Assembly: GCA_001598975.1 (NCBI GenBank) | Contig: BBXU01000741.1 | Coordinates: 1-42,691, forward strand | DNA length: 42,691 bases | Source of the DNA: Parachlorella kessleri | Lineage: Eukaryota; Chlorophyta; Trebouxiophyceae; Chlorellales; Chlorellaceae | Direction of reading: 5' to 3' | Part shown: piece after piece, positions 14,829 to 26,047 of the stretch | Numbering within the stretch: position 1 is the stretch's first letter | How the letters are laid out: every line of letters begins with the position of its first letter | Notes under the pieces: model-generated | What the model was told of the DNA's origin: nothing | Database searches by the model: none | The model's input: the letters and a program-made list of their open reading frames with translations, nothing else | Translations under genes and position numbers: made by a program

Positions 14829-15478
14829 GGTGGCCTCGGAGAGCCCCGCTCGCTAGGAAGCCCTGCCTGGAAGGCCAAGAAGTCACGACGGGCACAGAGC
14901 CGCTAGGTTGCCGCAAAGCCAAGCGACTTCCGTCTGTCAGCTGATAGAGGTGCTGACGGATATCAAGATACGTCGAAGTCAGGGTCTCCAAGAGCAGTCT
15001 ATTGAATCCGTAGTGTTTGCCTGCGTCTCTTGCAGCAGGCAGCGAGGATGTTGGAAGATAACACCGCAGGGGCGAAGCATGGCGGGTCACGCACGTGATC
15101 TTCTTAACAGTGAGTAGACTGGTAGACGTGTGCTCAATGACATGGTGCTACATACTTGATTATATGACACGGCAACTGACACCGTGCCCACCTTGATAGC
15201 ACTTTGGGAGATGTCCACTTTGGCCTTATCCCAGGTGTTGCAATGCCAGCTCTCGGCAATGATCAAGGGAGCTCAGAGATGATAGGAAAGTAGCCAGGAT
15301 GAGAGCAACCTGCTGCAGCTTGCTGAGGGGTGCTAGAAAGCCCAACTGGGTAACTCTGCAACGTCAACAGTGGGTAACTCTGCAAGCCACCAGTGCGGAA
15401 AGCGGCTCGCCGCAATGCTTCCTGGCACGTGTGGCTAACACCTCCACTGCAGCGGGGGTCTAAACAGATGCACTAGCA
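14829..15478 (-). promoter_or_regulatory. Upstream region of GGPPS / 3' UTR of ZNF830-like gene
   Basis: This 650-bp gap separates two minus-strand genes. It should contain the GGPPS promoter and the 3' UTR of the ZNF830-like gene. I see no clear TATA box and no credible ORF. Confidence 0.4.
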
Positions 15479-18400
15479 TCAGAAAGCAGACTTCTTGGCC
15501 CTCCAGTCCAGGAGCTCTTCCGGCTCCTCCACATCGCTGTCTCCTTCGCTCATGCTATCCCTTTCCAGCTCCGCAAGCGTGTCAGCCACCTGCGCAGTAA
15601 CATATATGTCAGTACCTCACCAACTGCAAAGATGTACGCAAAGGCTCGCTTACAAGCCAACTTCCGCGGGACTTCCATGGCATCTTCTGGCCAGCCTATG
15701 CAATCACAACGGCGCTGATACCGTCCGCAATACCTCAAGTACAGTCACTGTCAGGCTTTGACAACCAGCTCCCATGCCCCACAGGATTTTTTTTTTCGTT
15801 ATAAAGTTTGGCGACCTTTGGCTCCGCCCATGGCACAGAAAGTTACTTTGGAGCCAAACCTTGGCTCCAGGAAACCTGATTTTGGCTCCGGGGGTTGGCT
15901 CCAGGTTCTCAGAAATTTGGCTCCTGGTTTGGCCCTGGGTGTTGAAGCTGCCCCGGTGTTGCTCCTTGGACTTGTTGCTTGAAAGCAAGTGGGATCAGGG
16001 TGTGTCTGTTCGCATGAAACCATGCCTGAAACCTAGCTGGATCATTAAAAGGATCACCCACTACACCAGATTTGACCAGACAGCTTGCAATCTTGCTGTC
16101 CTGGCGTCCTGTACTGGCGATATGGCGGCTGATTCTTGGCACCAGTTTGGCTCCGCGCCTTCGGCGCACCTGTGGAAAATCGCCATAAAATTTGGCGACG
16201 CCGCTTATGCGTCGTCGCCTAACAAGCCTCCCAACGCTCATTTTGTCGCCAGAAGTTGGCGAAATCGCCAAAAAAAAAAAACTGAATGCCCCAGTGCCAC
16301 AGCACATGAGCGCCCATGTGCCTGCAACACAAGCTACGCAACAGCACATCGCCTACACTTGCCTTACGCTTCTTGGGGAGCTGGATGGCAGGCATGCTCA
16401 CGTCTGGGTCGCTCACAGCTGCTCTTGCACTGGCGGCAAGGTCGTCTGAAGGCTCCTCAGCGCCTGCGGGCCCTGCTGCTTTGGCACGCCTCAGGTCCTC
16501 TATCCGCTGCAAGCGTACTCTGCAGCAATGGGACGGGTTCCAGGTTCCACAGGTACTGCCAGGAAGTTTGAGCAAACGATGCAAACCAGCGCCACATGTG
16601 TGCACAACAGTTGCTAACATTATGGTTGCTTACAAAATTAACCATGCTTGCACAGGGTATGCCGCAAACACAGTCTGAAGTCTAGCCTTCAGGGGACAAC
16701 CGCACGCGTTTTGCAGTGATAAGTACGGGTATACGAGCCGGCATGCAGTCTACTTACATATGCTCAAACTCCTCCCTGTCTTGCTTGTCAACTGCCTCTG
16801 CCGCATCTTCCGCCGCTTTCTGTGCTGCTGCCTCTGCTGCATCAGCGTCCACTTGCTTCAAAAAGTCTGCAAACTCCTATAACAGGTAACAAAGGCAGCG
16901 TCAGCCACGCCGCCACAACAGAGGGTGGCAACGCAAAGCAAGTAGGGTGGCACGGCGGCAAGGCAGCCGCTGCAAAGCGCAAGTGCTGCTCATACCTTTC
17001 AGCCTGGCAAACTCTCGGCACATGCCCTGGAAGAAGCGAACTTCAGTCAAGCCACTTTCATAGTACCCAGGATCATTAACATTACTCCCAGACTGGCCAG
17101 GCTAGGCATGTAATTGTTCCCATTCGGGTTGACCCAGTGGCAAATGGCTGGCACCCCACCTTGTCCATCTCTTTCTTCGTCTTGGGAACCTCCCCTCGTG
17201 CCTTGGCATCAGCTGCCTTGTCTTCAAAAAACCCTGCAGGATGCCAGCTATAGTGGTGAGCAACGACGTCACAGCATGAGAGTGATGCCACCCGGCCAAA
17301 CGCATAGCCTCAAGCGGCGGGGGCATGGCGCCCAGAGCCACATTACCATACCGCCTGCGAACATGCAGCGAAGTCCACCAAGCCTCGGGCAACGTCAGAA
17401 AGCTGTCACCCAGCGTTCAGCAGGGCTACGATCAAGAACGGTCCCAAGGGAACAGTTTTCACAAACCTTGCCCTCTACAGGCTGAAGGCTACATGCCAAA
17501 AGCATGCAGGGCAACCTATATTGAGCAATGGTATGCCACCGCAAGCACCAGCCAGACGGCCCTGGGGCCAGCTTACCTTTGGGCAGCGCAGCCCCTGGTC
17601 CTGGTGCTCCGTTGCCAGCTGCGGCGCCCCTGGTGTGCCCACTGCCGCCCTGCTCAGGAGGAGGGCTTGATACCACCCCTGCATCGACGGCGCTCAGCGC
17701 AGCGGCTGCCTCATCGAAGAACCCCGCTGGCACTGTCGAGGCAACGGACGGCTGCCCCCTCATCGCAGCTTGCTGCTGGCTGCTGAGCGGAGAGGTCAGG
17801 TCTGCAGAACCACCAGCGGCCCCTGCCACAGCACCTGCGAACCAGGCAGAGCTCCTTGCAAATTAAAGCGTGTTCCTATACGACCCACGGATCAGCCAAG
17901 AACCAGTGTGCCTCCCTGGGCTACCCACTCTGAGAGAGCCCGGAGGCTTGGCTCAGTCGGGTTGACAGGATTTTTCCCGCCATTCCTGCCTACCTGAGGA
18001 CCCTTCCAGCGACACAGCCGCCTCAACCTGCTGCTGCGGTGCACCTCCTTCTGCTGCCTCCGCTGCTGCTGCGGGCACATCTCGAGGCATCGCTGCTGCT
18101 GCAGCTCCACTGGAACCCGCTATAGAGGCGGCATTGCTGCCCGGAAAGATACCAGCAGTGGAGCGTACAGAGCCTTGGCGAGAAGCTGCCGCTGCCTGTG
18201 CCAGGTGGGGTCCTTGGTTCACCGAGGGCTCCGGGTGGGCGGAGGGCGCTGCACCGCCACCGTTGTACATGCGTGTGGCTTGGGAGTCTGCATGGAATGA
18301 GGCTGCAGAGGGCTGCTGCGATGGAGGCTTGGAGGACGGCTGCCGCGGCGGCGGCGGGGGCATCGTGCCTGCATCCCTCTCGGCACCCCGCCCGGCAGCC

Positions 18401-18771
18401 GGGGCGGACTGCAGGCACACACCAAGGGTGGTGCACCATTCGTAGGCTGAACCAGCACTGCTTATATAAAACACCCTGCAAGCTCGGTTGAAACACTCAA
18501 CAACTAGCCAGCTGCTAGATACCCTTAGCAGAATACTCCTTGACACACCCGTCCAGCAAGCGGTGGTGCTGTTGCTTTTTGCGCCTTCAGAGCCTTGATT
18601 TGCTCCTTTGACTGCAGGGAGGGGGCAGGGAGGCAGCAAACCTTGATCAAACGCGACCACCAGACTTGGGATAGGAAATCCAAAGCCCATTCCTCCACTT
18701 GCCAGTTTCTGCGGACCCCCTCTGGCTGACTTGGCTGCTTTAAAGAGGCTTTTGAAGTCCTTGTCGGACAT
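15479..18771 (-). CDS. ZNF830 (CCDC16)-like nuclear protein
   Basis: Probable exons: 18771 to about 18703 (3' end uncertain), 18611-18549, 18408-17994, 17834-17577, 17233-17160, 16876-16758, 16519-16363 and 15589-15479. This gives about 421-435 aa. Family features visible are two GFFD-type motifs (VPAGFFDEAA, and LPKGFFEDKAADAKARGEVP followed by KKEMDKEF), an acidic/Ala coiled coil (EFADFLKQVDADAAEAAAQ, REEFEHIVRLQRIEDLRRAK), a basic KKRK, and the C-terminal SEGDSDVEEPEELLDWRAKK. The order and the final DWR motif match plant and animal ZNF830, a pre-mRNA-splicing and genome-maintenance factor. The middle (exon 3) is low-complexity Pro/Ala/Ser/Gln. I cannot find the family's C2H2 zinc finger. 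The exon 7 donor fits only as a GC-AG intron (AAG|GCAAGT). That last intron carries a MITE. The N-terminal MSDKDFKSLFKAAK and exon 1/2 join are the least certain parts. Confidence 0.8.
15774..16293. mobile_element. hAT-like MITE (non-autonomous) with 8-bp target duplication
   Basis: A 504-bp insert (15782-16285) is bracketed by the direct repeat ATGCCCCA at 15774-15781 and 16286-16293. The left end starts CAGGA-T10 and the right end, read in reverse complement, starts TCAG-T-run (A12 at 16270-16281), so the termini are imperfect inverted repeats beginning with CAG. An 8-bp duplication plus CAG termini is the hAT signature. There is no transposase ORF. The interior has six copies of TTGGCTCC and several GGCGA(C/A) motifs near both ends. 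It sits wholly inside the last intron of the ZNF830-like gene. A SINE with a poly(A) tail on the minus strand is the alternative. Confidence 0.6.
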
Positions 18772-19038
18772 GGTCAGCAGTAGAGGAGTTTGTCACATGG
18801 AACTATCGAAGCTGCATGATGAGGATCAGAACCCACTGTGTTGAGTCGTCACAACTTGCCTGTAAGATAGACTATGTGAAAGCTGTGCTGATTACCCGCC
18901 AGCGCGTAGACCGTCTCAACTCACATTCCATTAAAGTTAATAGTATCATTCCCTCATCAGGACTCAGTGTGACACAAAAGGGTTGCAAGGGTTCATTGAT
19001 ACACTAATGTAAATGTGGTGACACTTTGTGATCAGGAC
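18772..19038. promoter_or_regulatory. Short bidirectional promoter region
   Basis: Only 267 bp separate the ATG of the ZNF830-like gene (minus) from that of ALG10 (plus), so both 5' UTRs and core promoters must share this segment. No clear TATA box is visible. It is more AT-rich than the flanking exons. Confidence 0.55.
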
Positions 19039-20989
19039 ATGATGACGCTTGTAACGCCCTTGGTCGTTGGCTTGGCTCTTGTCACGACAGTGGGGTACCT
19101 TCTATTTCAGTCCCTCGCGCCTGAAGCGTACATGGTAGGCTGCTGCTTGGCCACCAACTCTCTACTCTGGCCGAACCACGGGGGTTCTCCCAGTCAAGGG
19201 CACCAAACTGACTTCGCCGTATCCTCCTTGACAGGACGAGATATTCCACGTTCCTCAGACTCAGAGGTACTGCGCTGGACAGTGGGCAGCGTGGGACCCA
19301 AAGATAACAACTTTTCCTGGCCTCTACCTCCTGGGCGTGGCCTTTGGTCGAGCCGCTGGTGCCTTTGCCAGTCTACAAGGCCTGCAGGTGATAACAAGCT
19401 CGGTCGCTACGAACTTGCCGGCTGGCTTGACACACTCCTTTCCCTGCCCAGGTCCTCACATAAGCTAGTGCTCGAGCCCGCAATAACCCTGGCATGTCGA
19501 GCTCCACACCTGTGCCGTATTTGCTGCAGATAGACGAGTGCAGCACAGCTGTCTTGAGGGCAGTTAGTTCAGTATTTGCGGTCGCTTGCGGACCCCTGCT
19601 TTATTTGCTGAACAAGGCCATCAACCCTGGCTGCAGCAGCGACGTTCAAGCCACACTCTTTGTGAGCAATATCAGAACCCTCATGCTTCTGCCATTTCTT
19701 AAATGTTGTATCCTCGACCCACCAAGCCATGTCAGTGCACAGCAACCCCTGGAGCTCCTTGACCATCTCACTGCACTGATTGCTGCCTCCCCACTGTGGT
19801 TGCTGTCTTGATGGGGCTGGTTTATATGCTCTTCCACTGCCTAGCAGGAAGGATAGCAGCATGCCAGCCTTCGTTGATTTGGCATCATGGCTTCCCAGCT
19901 GGCCTGGCGTGCTTGCAGGCGTTGGCTTGTGCGCTCTTCCCACTTCACTACTTCTATGCCTTCCTTTACTACACCGATGTCCCTTCTCTCTTCTTCACCC
20001 TGGCAGCCTACCTAGCTACAAAGCAGCGCAGGGGAAGCCTTGCTGCAGTACTGGCCGCTGCCGCGGTTCTCATGCGGCAGACAAACGCAGTCTGGGTAGT
20101 GTTCATTGTGGCTGACGCAATCCTGGACCGCTGTCAACCAAGGAAGCCCTTGAAGGCTGGCTGCCAGTGGCAGGAGGGCAGTGGAGGTGGCAGCAACGGC
20201 GGCCGCGTTGAAACCTGGGACAGCACGGTGGCAGAGCAGAGATTGCAGGACCTTCCACGAGTGCTGGCAGCCACGTTGCGGCAAGCTTGGGTTCTTAGGT
20301 GGGAGCTACTTCAGCAGCTCTGGGGTTTGGCGGCAGTGACAGCCAGCTTTGCAGCCTTCGTGCTTTGGAACGGAGGCGTAGTAGTGGGGGACAAGGCCCA
20401 CCATACGCCCGTGAGGCACTTGGTGCAGCCCCTCTACTTTGCCCTGTACAGTACTGGCTGGCTGGCACCGGTCTTTTGGTCGCCGACAGCGCTCTGGGCA
20501 GGGCTTCGTGCGGCTGCTAGGGCAGGGCCGGCACAGTGGGCCTTGGTAACCATTATCGCCAGTGCAGCGGCAGCAGCTGTGCAGCGAGCCACCCTAGTTC
20601 ACCCTTTCCTGCTGGCTGACAACCGTCACTATACCTTTTACCTCTGGCGGAGAGTGCTGAATCGGCGGTGGTGGGTGCGGTATGCTCTGGTGCCACTCTA
20701 TGTGGCGGCGGTGGCACAGTTGTGGAGCAGGGTTCAGCACAAGGGTCTTCTATGGCAGGCCTTGTTTGCTTGCAGTGCGTGTCTGGTGCTGGTTCCAGCG
20801 CACCTTGTTGAGTTTAGGTATTACACTGTACCATTTATGATCCTTTTGCTGAACATGCGGCCGCCCAGCACTAGGCAGCTGGCTTTGTTGGTGGCTGGCT
20901 ATGCTGTGGTCAACTGTGCTACTGTTGCTGTGTACCTCTTGAGGCCGTTTGTGTGGGTCGATGGCACTATCGCTCGTTTCCTATGGTAG
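19039..20989 (+). CDS. ALG10: Dol-P-Glc:Glc2Man9GlcNAc2-PP-Dol alpha-1,2-glucosyltransferase (ALG10)
   Basis: Four exons: 19039-19134, 19235-19387, 19530-19661 and 19919-20989. The sum is 1452 nt, 483 aa, all junctions in phase 0. ALG10 adds the third and last glucose to the lipid-linked oligosaccharide in the ER membrane before N-glycosylation. Signature segments are [17 protein letters not shown] then [14 protein letters not shown] (residues about 33-65), [59 protein letters not shown] and [16 protein letters not shown]. The protein is strongly hydrophobic with many membrane spans, and its length is close to the human enzyme. A GTG-initiated extension upstream is possible in frame, but the first in-frame ATG (of two adjacent) is taken. 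The Gly/Ser-rich [11 protein letters not shown] segment is a lumenal or cytosolic loop insertion. It is divergently paired with the ZNF830-like gene. Confidence 0.96.
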
Positions 20990-21489
20990 TGCGGAACAGT
21001 TGGCAATTACGCCGCTTCGTCCTTGTCGCCGGCGAGGTTTTCCGCGAAGGGCGGCGCGCTCGGCAGGGTTTTACGCCGGGACCCCCGGCCCCTGTTCTTA
21101 AAGCGTAGCTGAGCCAGCCCTGTTATTAGCTCAACATTTGCACTGTTGGCCTGTTGACCGTGTGAGTGTGTGTCAACCTTGTGAGGGAAGGTCGCCGGCA
21201 TCTCGCATCTACCATCTGACTAGAACTGCTCGTCAGGTGCGAGACTGAGACATCTTGATTTCTTCTGACTTTAATGGCATACTCTAGCTTTATTCAAGCC
21301 TGATCTTGAGAAGATCTCAATATTTCGAAGTCATGGCGCCTTGTTGGCGCGTCATGCTCGAAGGCTGTCGTCGGCTAGATCCCTTCACCTTTTGCCCTTC
21401 TGCCTCACGTGTGGGGGAGTCTGGATCAGCCCGTGCAGCATTGAGCTTTCTCTGAGGGGTCTCACCTGCTTGTTGTGCAGGTGCCCACC
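20990..21489 (+). promoter_or_regulatory. Intergenic: ALG10 3' UTR and promoter of copy C
   Basis: 500 bp between two plus-strand genes. A GC-rich patch (21015-21105) follows the ALG10 stop. Right before the copy C start the sequence is TGTTGTGCAG (acceptor-like, ending 21480) then GTGCCCACC and ATG, mirroring the layout at copy B, which suggests a 5' UTR intron. A 64-codon minus-strand ORF here (21201-21007) has no support. Confidence 0.4.
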
Positions 21490-24400
21490 ATGAGGTTCGC
21501 CACCCTGTCAGTGCTGCTGCTGGCAGCCGCCATGTCTGCGAGCGCTGCTAGGCTTCTTAAGGCAGCTGACAAGGGTGAGCTCTTGTTGAGAATGCCTCCT
21601 GAGGACTGTATGTTTGACAATGGACTGGATGTTAGCTTAATTATAAATGACAGCCCCTGGGCCACGCTGAAATATCCCTTCGCCGTCGCCCTTTTGCAGA
21701 CACCTGCTGGGTGTACCCCTTTGCCAGCATCACCCCTGGCACTGGCAAGGAGATCCTGCTGGTTGCGCCCACCTGGACCACAGAAAAGTCTGCCATCACC
21801 AAGGCCCTGGCCGACCAGTTCTGCACGTGAGTACCTCTCCAACCCTACGATGGGCGACCTGGCGCTGCCGCCCTGCACCATAAAGCTGTCAGGGATCTGG
21901 TATCTGAGGTCAAAGCTGCCAAGCTGGCTGCCTTGAGCTGTCATATTGGTGCCCCAACTCGCGAGCCACATCGGTGGGCCGTAGCTGACTCACTGTGTGT
22001 TCCTCCCTCACCCCTTGCCGCTCTGCAGGAAGCAGGGCTATGAGACCTCTGTGACCTACGAGCTCCAGAACTTTGCTGGCCAGATCTGGACCTGGGGCCT
22101 GAAGGACTACCAGGGCAACACCTGCGCCTATGGTGCCGCATCCGGCTGCACCGCCTTCCTGTACGTTGTGTGCGGCAAGGCCAGCTCTGACCCCAACTGC
22201 GCTGCTGACAGCACGGGAAACATCGGCTATGGCAACACCGGCACCAACAATGTCGGCAACTACAACTCTGGCAATGTGAGTGGTGGGCCTCTTTCTACTG
22301 CGGCATGCATGCATGTGTCCTGCATGCCAGACTATCATTGAAGTTGTGGAATCTGGCCTTCGACAACCGCAGCTAAGCCCCAGACCTGCAAGCCTATAAC
22401 ACAGGTGGATGCTGTGCAGCATTGCACAGTGCCCCTTGCATGCTGCTGCAATGCAAGCTCCTGCATGCCTCCATCACTGACAGTTCACATACGCAACAGC
22501 TGAGCCTCCTTGCCCATCTCCTTCTTGCTGCAGGGCAACGTTGGTAACAACAACGCCGGCGACCAGAATGTGGGTGATGACCACCCCAAGGGCGCCTCCG
22601 GCAACACCGGCTTCTACAATGATGGCGAGGGCAACACCGGTGTCAAGAACGTGGGTGCCGGCAACACTGGTACCGGCAACGTGGGCCAGGGAAACAGCGG
22701 CAGCAGCAACGTCGGCGCGGTGAGTACCTACTGGCGTGCCATGTGTCAATGGGGTGCTTACTGCAAAGTTGTGATGCAAGTTGGTGCTTGGTAGACAAGT
22801 CTGCATGGAGCAACTTTGTCAGCCAGCCCTGTACCTCAGTTGGCACTGTAGCTCTATAACACATAAGTATTTTGCTCTTCCTAATGTCTGGCCTCCTGCA
22901 TGTGTCGCCTGCAGGGCAACACCGGTAATGCCAACCAGGGTGAGGGCAACACCGGTAACGCCAACCAGGGCCAGGGCAACACTGGTGATGCCAACAACGG
23001 CCAGGGCAACGTGGGCAGCGCCAACGAGGGCCAGGGCAACACCGGCAACAAGAACAAGGGCCAGGGCAACACCGGCAACGGCAACGAGGGCGAGGGCAAC
23101 ACTGGTGAGCCGCCAGCCTCACGTCCTGCTCGTATGCGCATGGGCTCGGATGCTTTCTGGGCCAATATGGCTTGTTGCGGCAGCAGTGGACCTCGTGAGT
23201 GAGCAGGTCCCCTGACTGCACCTGTTTTGTGGTCCTGAAGGGCTGGCTCCCACAGGTTATGCCAATTCCTACTCTGAGCGGACCTGAAAGAGTGTGAATG
23301 AATGTATGTGACAGTCTAATTTTGTCGCCTGCATGACTCATGATCTGCTTGATGAAGGGCGTCTTGCCTCTCTGTGAAGCCTGCCTCATGCCTGCATGCT
23401 TGAACTTACTGACCATAGTCTACTCCCCTCTCTCCTCCTGCAGGTGCCTTTAACAAGGGCCAGGGCAACACCGGCGCCTTCAACGAGGGTGAGGGCAACA
23501 CCGGCTACAAGAACGTTGGCAAGGGCAACACTGGTGCTGAGAACAATGGCGAGGGCAACACCGGCGACAAGAACACCGGCAATGGCAACAACGGCTCTGA
23601 GAACACCGGCGAGGGCAACACCGGCGTCAAAAACATCGGGTGAGTTTGTTTTTAGTGCATTTCCTGCCAAAGTTTGGTTGTGGGGCAGCTTGCCATCCCT
23701 GGAGTGTCACCTTCACACTGCACGCAGCCGCAGGAGGTGCGGTACACCTCACCCGTCTTCACACTTAGTACACTTTGCTGCACAGCCCACTCTTCTGCTT
23801 AGGGCGCTATGCTTGCACTTCCCCTTCAGCTTCTTGCCAATCTGTCAGCATGAGTCAGCATGACGAACCCGGTACTTGTGGGTAATGCTTGTAGGGCTGG
23901 CAACACCGGCTATGGCAACATTGGCGCCGGCAACAACGGCGACAAGAACGTGGGCGAGGGCAACACCGGCAGCAGCAACCAGGGCCAGGGCAACAGCGGC
24001 AACCAGAACAACGGCCAGGGCAACACCGGCAACCAGAACGAGGGCGAGGGTAACACCGGCAACAAGAACCACGGCTCGGGCAATACCGGCGACAGCAATG
24101 AGGGTGAGTGCCCGTCACAGCTGGGTGCCTTTTTGGCATGTGCTAGGATAGGAGACGACGGTGGTGCATATTAGGTTGCAGGGCACCAATTTAGCGCGCT
24201 AGGTCCTGTGCTCGCTCACGTGCTATGCTGGCTAGCTGGCCGGCTATGCATTGCGTTTGGCACACCCGAGACTGTGGAAGCTGAAATGTGTGCAAGGCTT
24301 GTATCGCAAGTGTCGCACACGCACTTCAACAAGACTTTGATCTTGCGTGGCTGATTCTGTACTATGCAGGCTCTGGCAACACAGGTGCTTACAACAAGGG

Positions 24401-25017
24401 TGAGGGCAACACTGGCAGCGCCAATGTGGGCCAGGGCAACACCGGCAACCAGAATAGCGGCAACGGCAACACCGGCAACCAGAACCAGGGCGACGGCAAC
24501 ACTGGCAACCAGAACATAGGCGCCGGCAACACTGGAGACAAGAACATTGGGTGAGTGCCTATCATAGCTGGGTGGTTTACTGTTTCCCTTGCCAACGCCA
24601 GTCACCAGGATGACGGTCTCAAAAATAGCAGTTGGAAGACCCTTTGTATTAATTCTGACTGCCTGCACAATGGTTGCTCCATGACATTACATGCGCAAAG
24701 AGAGAGGGTCCGGCTCTGAACCGGCGGTGTGTGTGCTCTGGCTGGCGGCTTGCCTGATTCTGTGACACCAATCTCAGGCTCGCTGTACCTGACCGGCTCT
24801 CCTATCTTGTTCCTGCAGGGAGGGCAACACTGGTGCCAACAACGTCGGCCAGGGCAACACCGGCGCCAACAATGCCGGCCAGGGGAATACTGGTGCTGAG
24901 AACCATGGCGCTGGCAACACCGGCTTCCAGAATAATGGCAGCGGCAACACTGGTGCCAACAACAGCGGCGTCGGCAACACTGGCTCTGGGCTCAGTGGCG
25001 AGGGCCTCAGCAACTAG
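21490..25017 (+). CDS. Secreted XNXGX-repeat protein, copy C (complete)
   Basis: Nine exons: 21490-21574, 21700-21826, 22029-22275, 22534-22719, 22915-23104, 23444-23639, 23895-24103, 24370-24550 and 24819-25017. The sum is 1620 nt, 539 aa plus TAG, with every phase closing. Residues 1-20 are a signal peptide ([20 protein letters not shown]), then RLLKAADK. The N-terminal domain (29-133) carries [39 protein letters not shown] and [13 protein letters not shown], with six cysteines. Residues 134-539 are GN(T/S)GxxNxGx decapeptides, with DDHPKGAS as the one clear interruption and [11 protein letters not shown] as the C-terminus. Exon sizes 1-8 are identical to copy B; exon 9 equals B exons 9+10 fused. 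Exon 5 encodes the same peptide as in B. Introns 3 and 4 are also visibly similar to those of B, so this is an inverted segmental duplicate or is kept alike by gene conversion. Repeats match the XNXGX (Pentapeptide_2/MPTR) pattern. The function is unknown and likely extracellular. Confidence 0.96.
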
Positions 25018-26047
25018 GCATGCAACTTGATTGAGACTAAATAGGGCATTAGAGCTAGCGATAGATGATGCCGGGTTCACTTTTTTGAGTGGTCAAGCAG
25101 TTGCTAGGCAGGGAGACGAGGGTTCAAAATAGGAAGCAGAGCCACATTGCGACTTGAGAGGGCACTTGTTTTTCCACTTTCTCTAACTTCACTTGCTCCT
25201 TGCCACCCAGCTGGCATGGCTTTTCTGTGTGTTCCCTTCTGCTGCTGCAATAGTATGCAGCACTGTGTCATGTGAGAGGAGTTGCTGTGGGCACTCTCAG
25301 CCCTTTGTTGTAAGATGTGCAAACAAACAAAGATGGACAAAGCTTAACTAGCCTTCCTGCCGCACGGGCCAGGCTTGGCTTCACACATGCAGGCATTGAC
25401 CTTCTTTTTGCATGCACAGCTCATGACTGACTCCCTGACACTGACTCATCTACCATCATTTTACCTTTTACAGCGTTACCTGCACCAGGACTCCACATGC
25501 TACATATGCATGCACAATGTTACCGAGAGCAACTGAGGGCAGGCCCTAGTAGATATAGCTCCGAGCTGCGCAAGCAGGGTTGAGAGAACCACGTTCCCCA
25601 GAGCATTTTCAACATCCAGCAGCTGTCAGACTACAGCAAAACATGCAAGTCACTATTTCACTGCCTGTCGCCGTAAAGCAAATCAACCAAACTGCGTACG
25701 ACAAAGGTGAAGAGGTCGGCTAAAGCACAGTGGACACCCAGGAACGAGTCATGTTTGACTCATGGTGGCCTGGCAATCAAAGCTCACAAAAACGCTCACG
25801 ATGAAGAGGGCAGTTCGACTGAGGGAGAAGACAACACGGCTGGGACAGAGGCGGCCTCCATGAAAGGAGGCACAGTCAGGTATTTATTCAAGAAGCACCA
25901 AGCGCTGATAAAGACAATGACCATGAAGAAGCAGTAACCTGCCGGGTCTCCCACCCAACGGACGGAGGAGCAATAAACCAGCTCCACAATCGGTTCCGCA
26001 ATCTGACGTCATATCGACAAAAACCAGCGGTATAGAAGCCGGTGGCT
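25018..26047. other. Intergenic between convergent genes
   Basis: This holds the 3' UTRs of copy C (plus) and of the PAN-like gene (minus). A TGTAA at 25309-25313 fits copy C. No credible ORF is present. The plus-strand ORF at 25707-25937 lacks any support and overlaps the expected 3' UTR. Confidence 0.5.
25309..25313 (+). terminator. Putative polyadenylation signal (TGTAA) of copy C
   Basis: TGTAA about 290 nt after the TAG stop, in a T-rich context (TTTGTTGTAAG). It is the canonical green-algal poly(A) motif. Confidence 0.5.

Noticed and set aside
15625..15680. Extra 33-nt exon in the ZNF830-like gene (acceptor GGCCAG, donor GTAAGC)
   Set aside because: It would keep frame only in phase 0 and inserts residues of unlikely composition between KKRK and VADTLAELERD. 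Direct joining gives the natural family C-terminus.
15782..16285. SINE or processed retroelement with poly(A) tail on the minus strand
   Set aside because: Both ends carry T/A runs in inverted orientation with CAG termini and an 8-bp duplication, which fits a DNA-transposon MITE better. The single A-tail explanation does not account for the other end.
21007..21201. 64-codon minus-strand ORF between ALG10 and copy C
   Set aside because: It sits in the ALG10 3' UTR, has no recognisable motif and no matching splice context. The basic composition follows from the GC-rich patch.
25707..25937. 76-codon plus-strand ORF downstream of copy C
   Set aside because: No signal peptide, splice context or recognisable motif. 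It lies in the convergent 3' region of the PAN-like gene.
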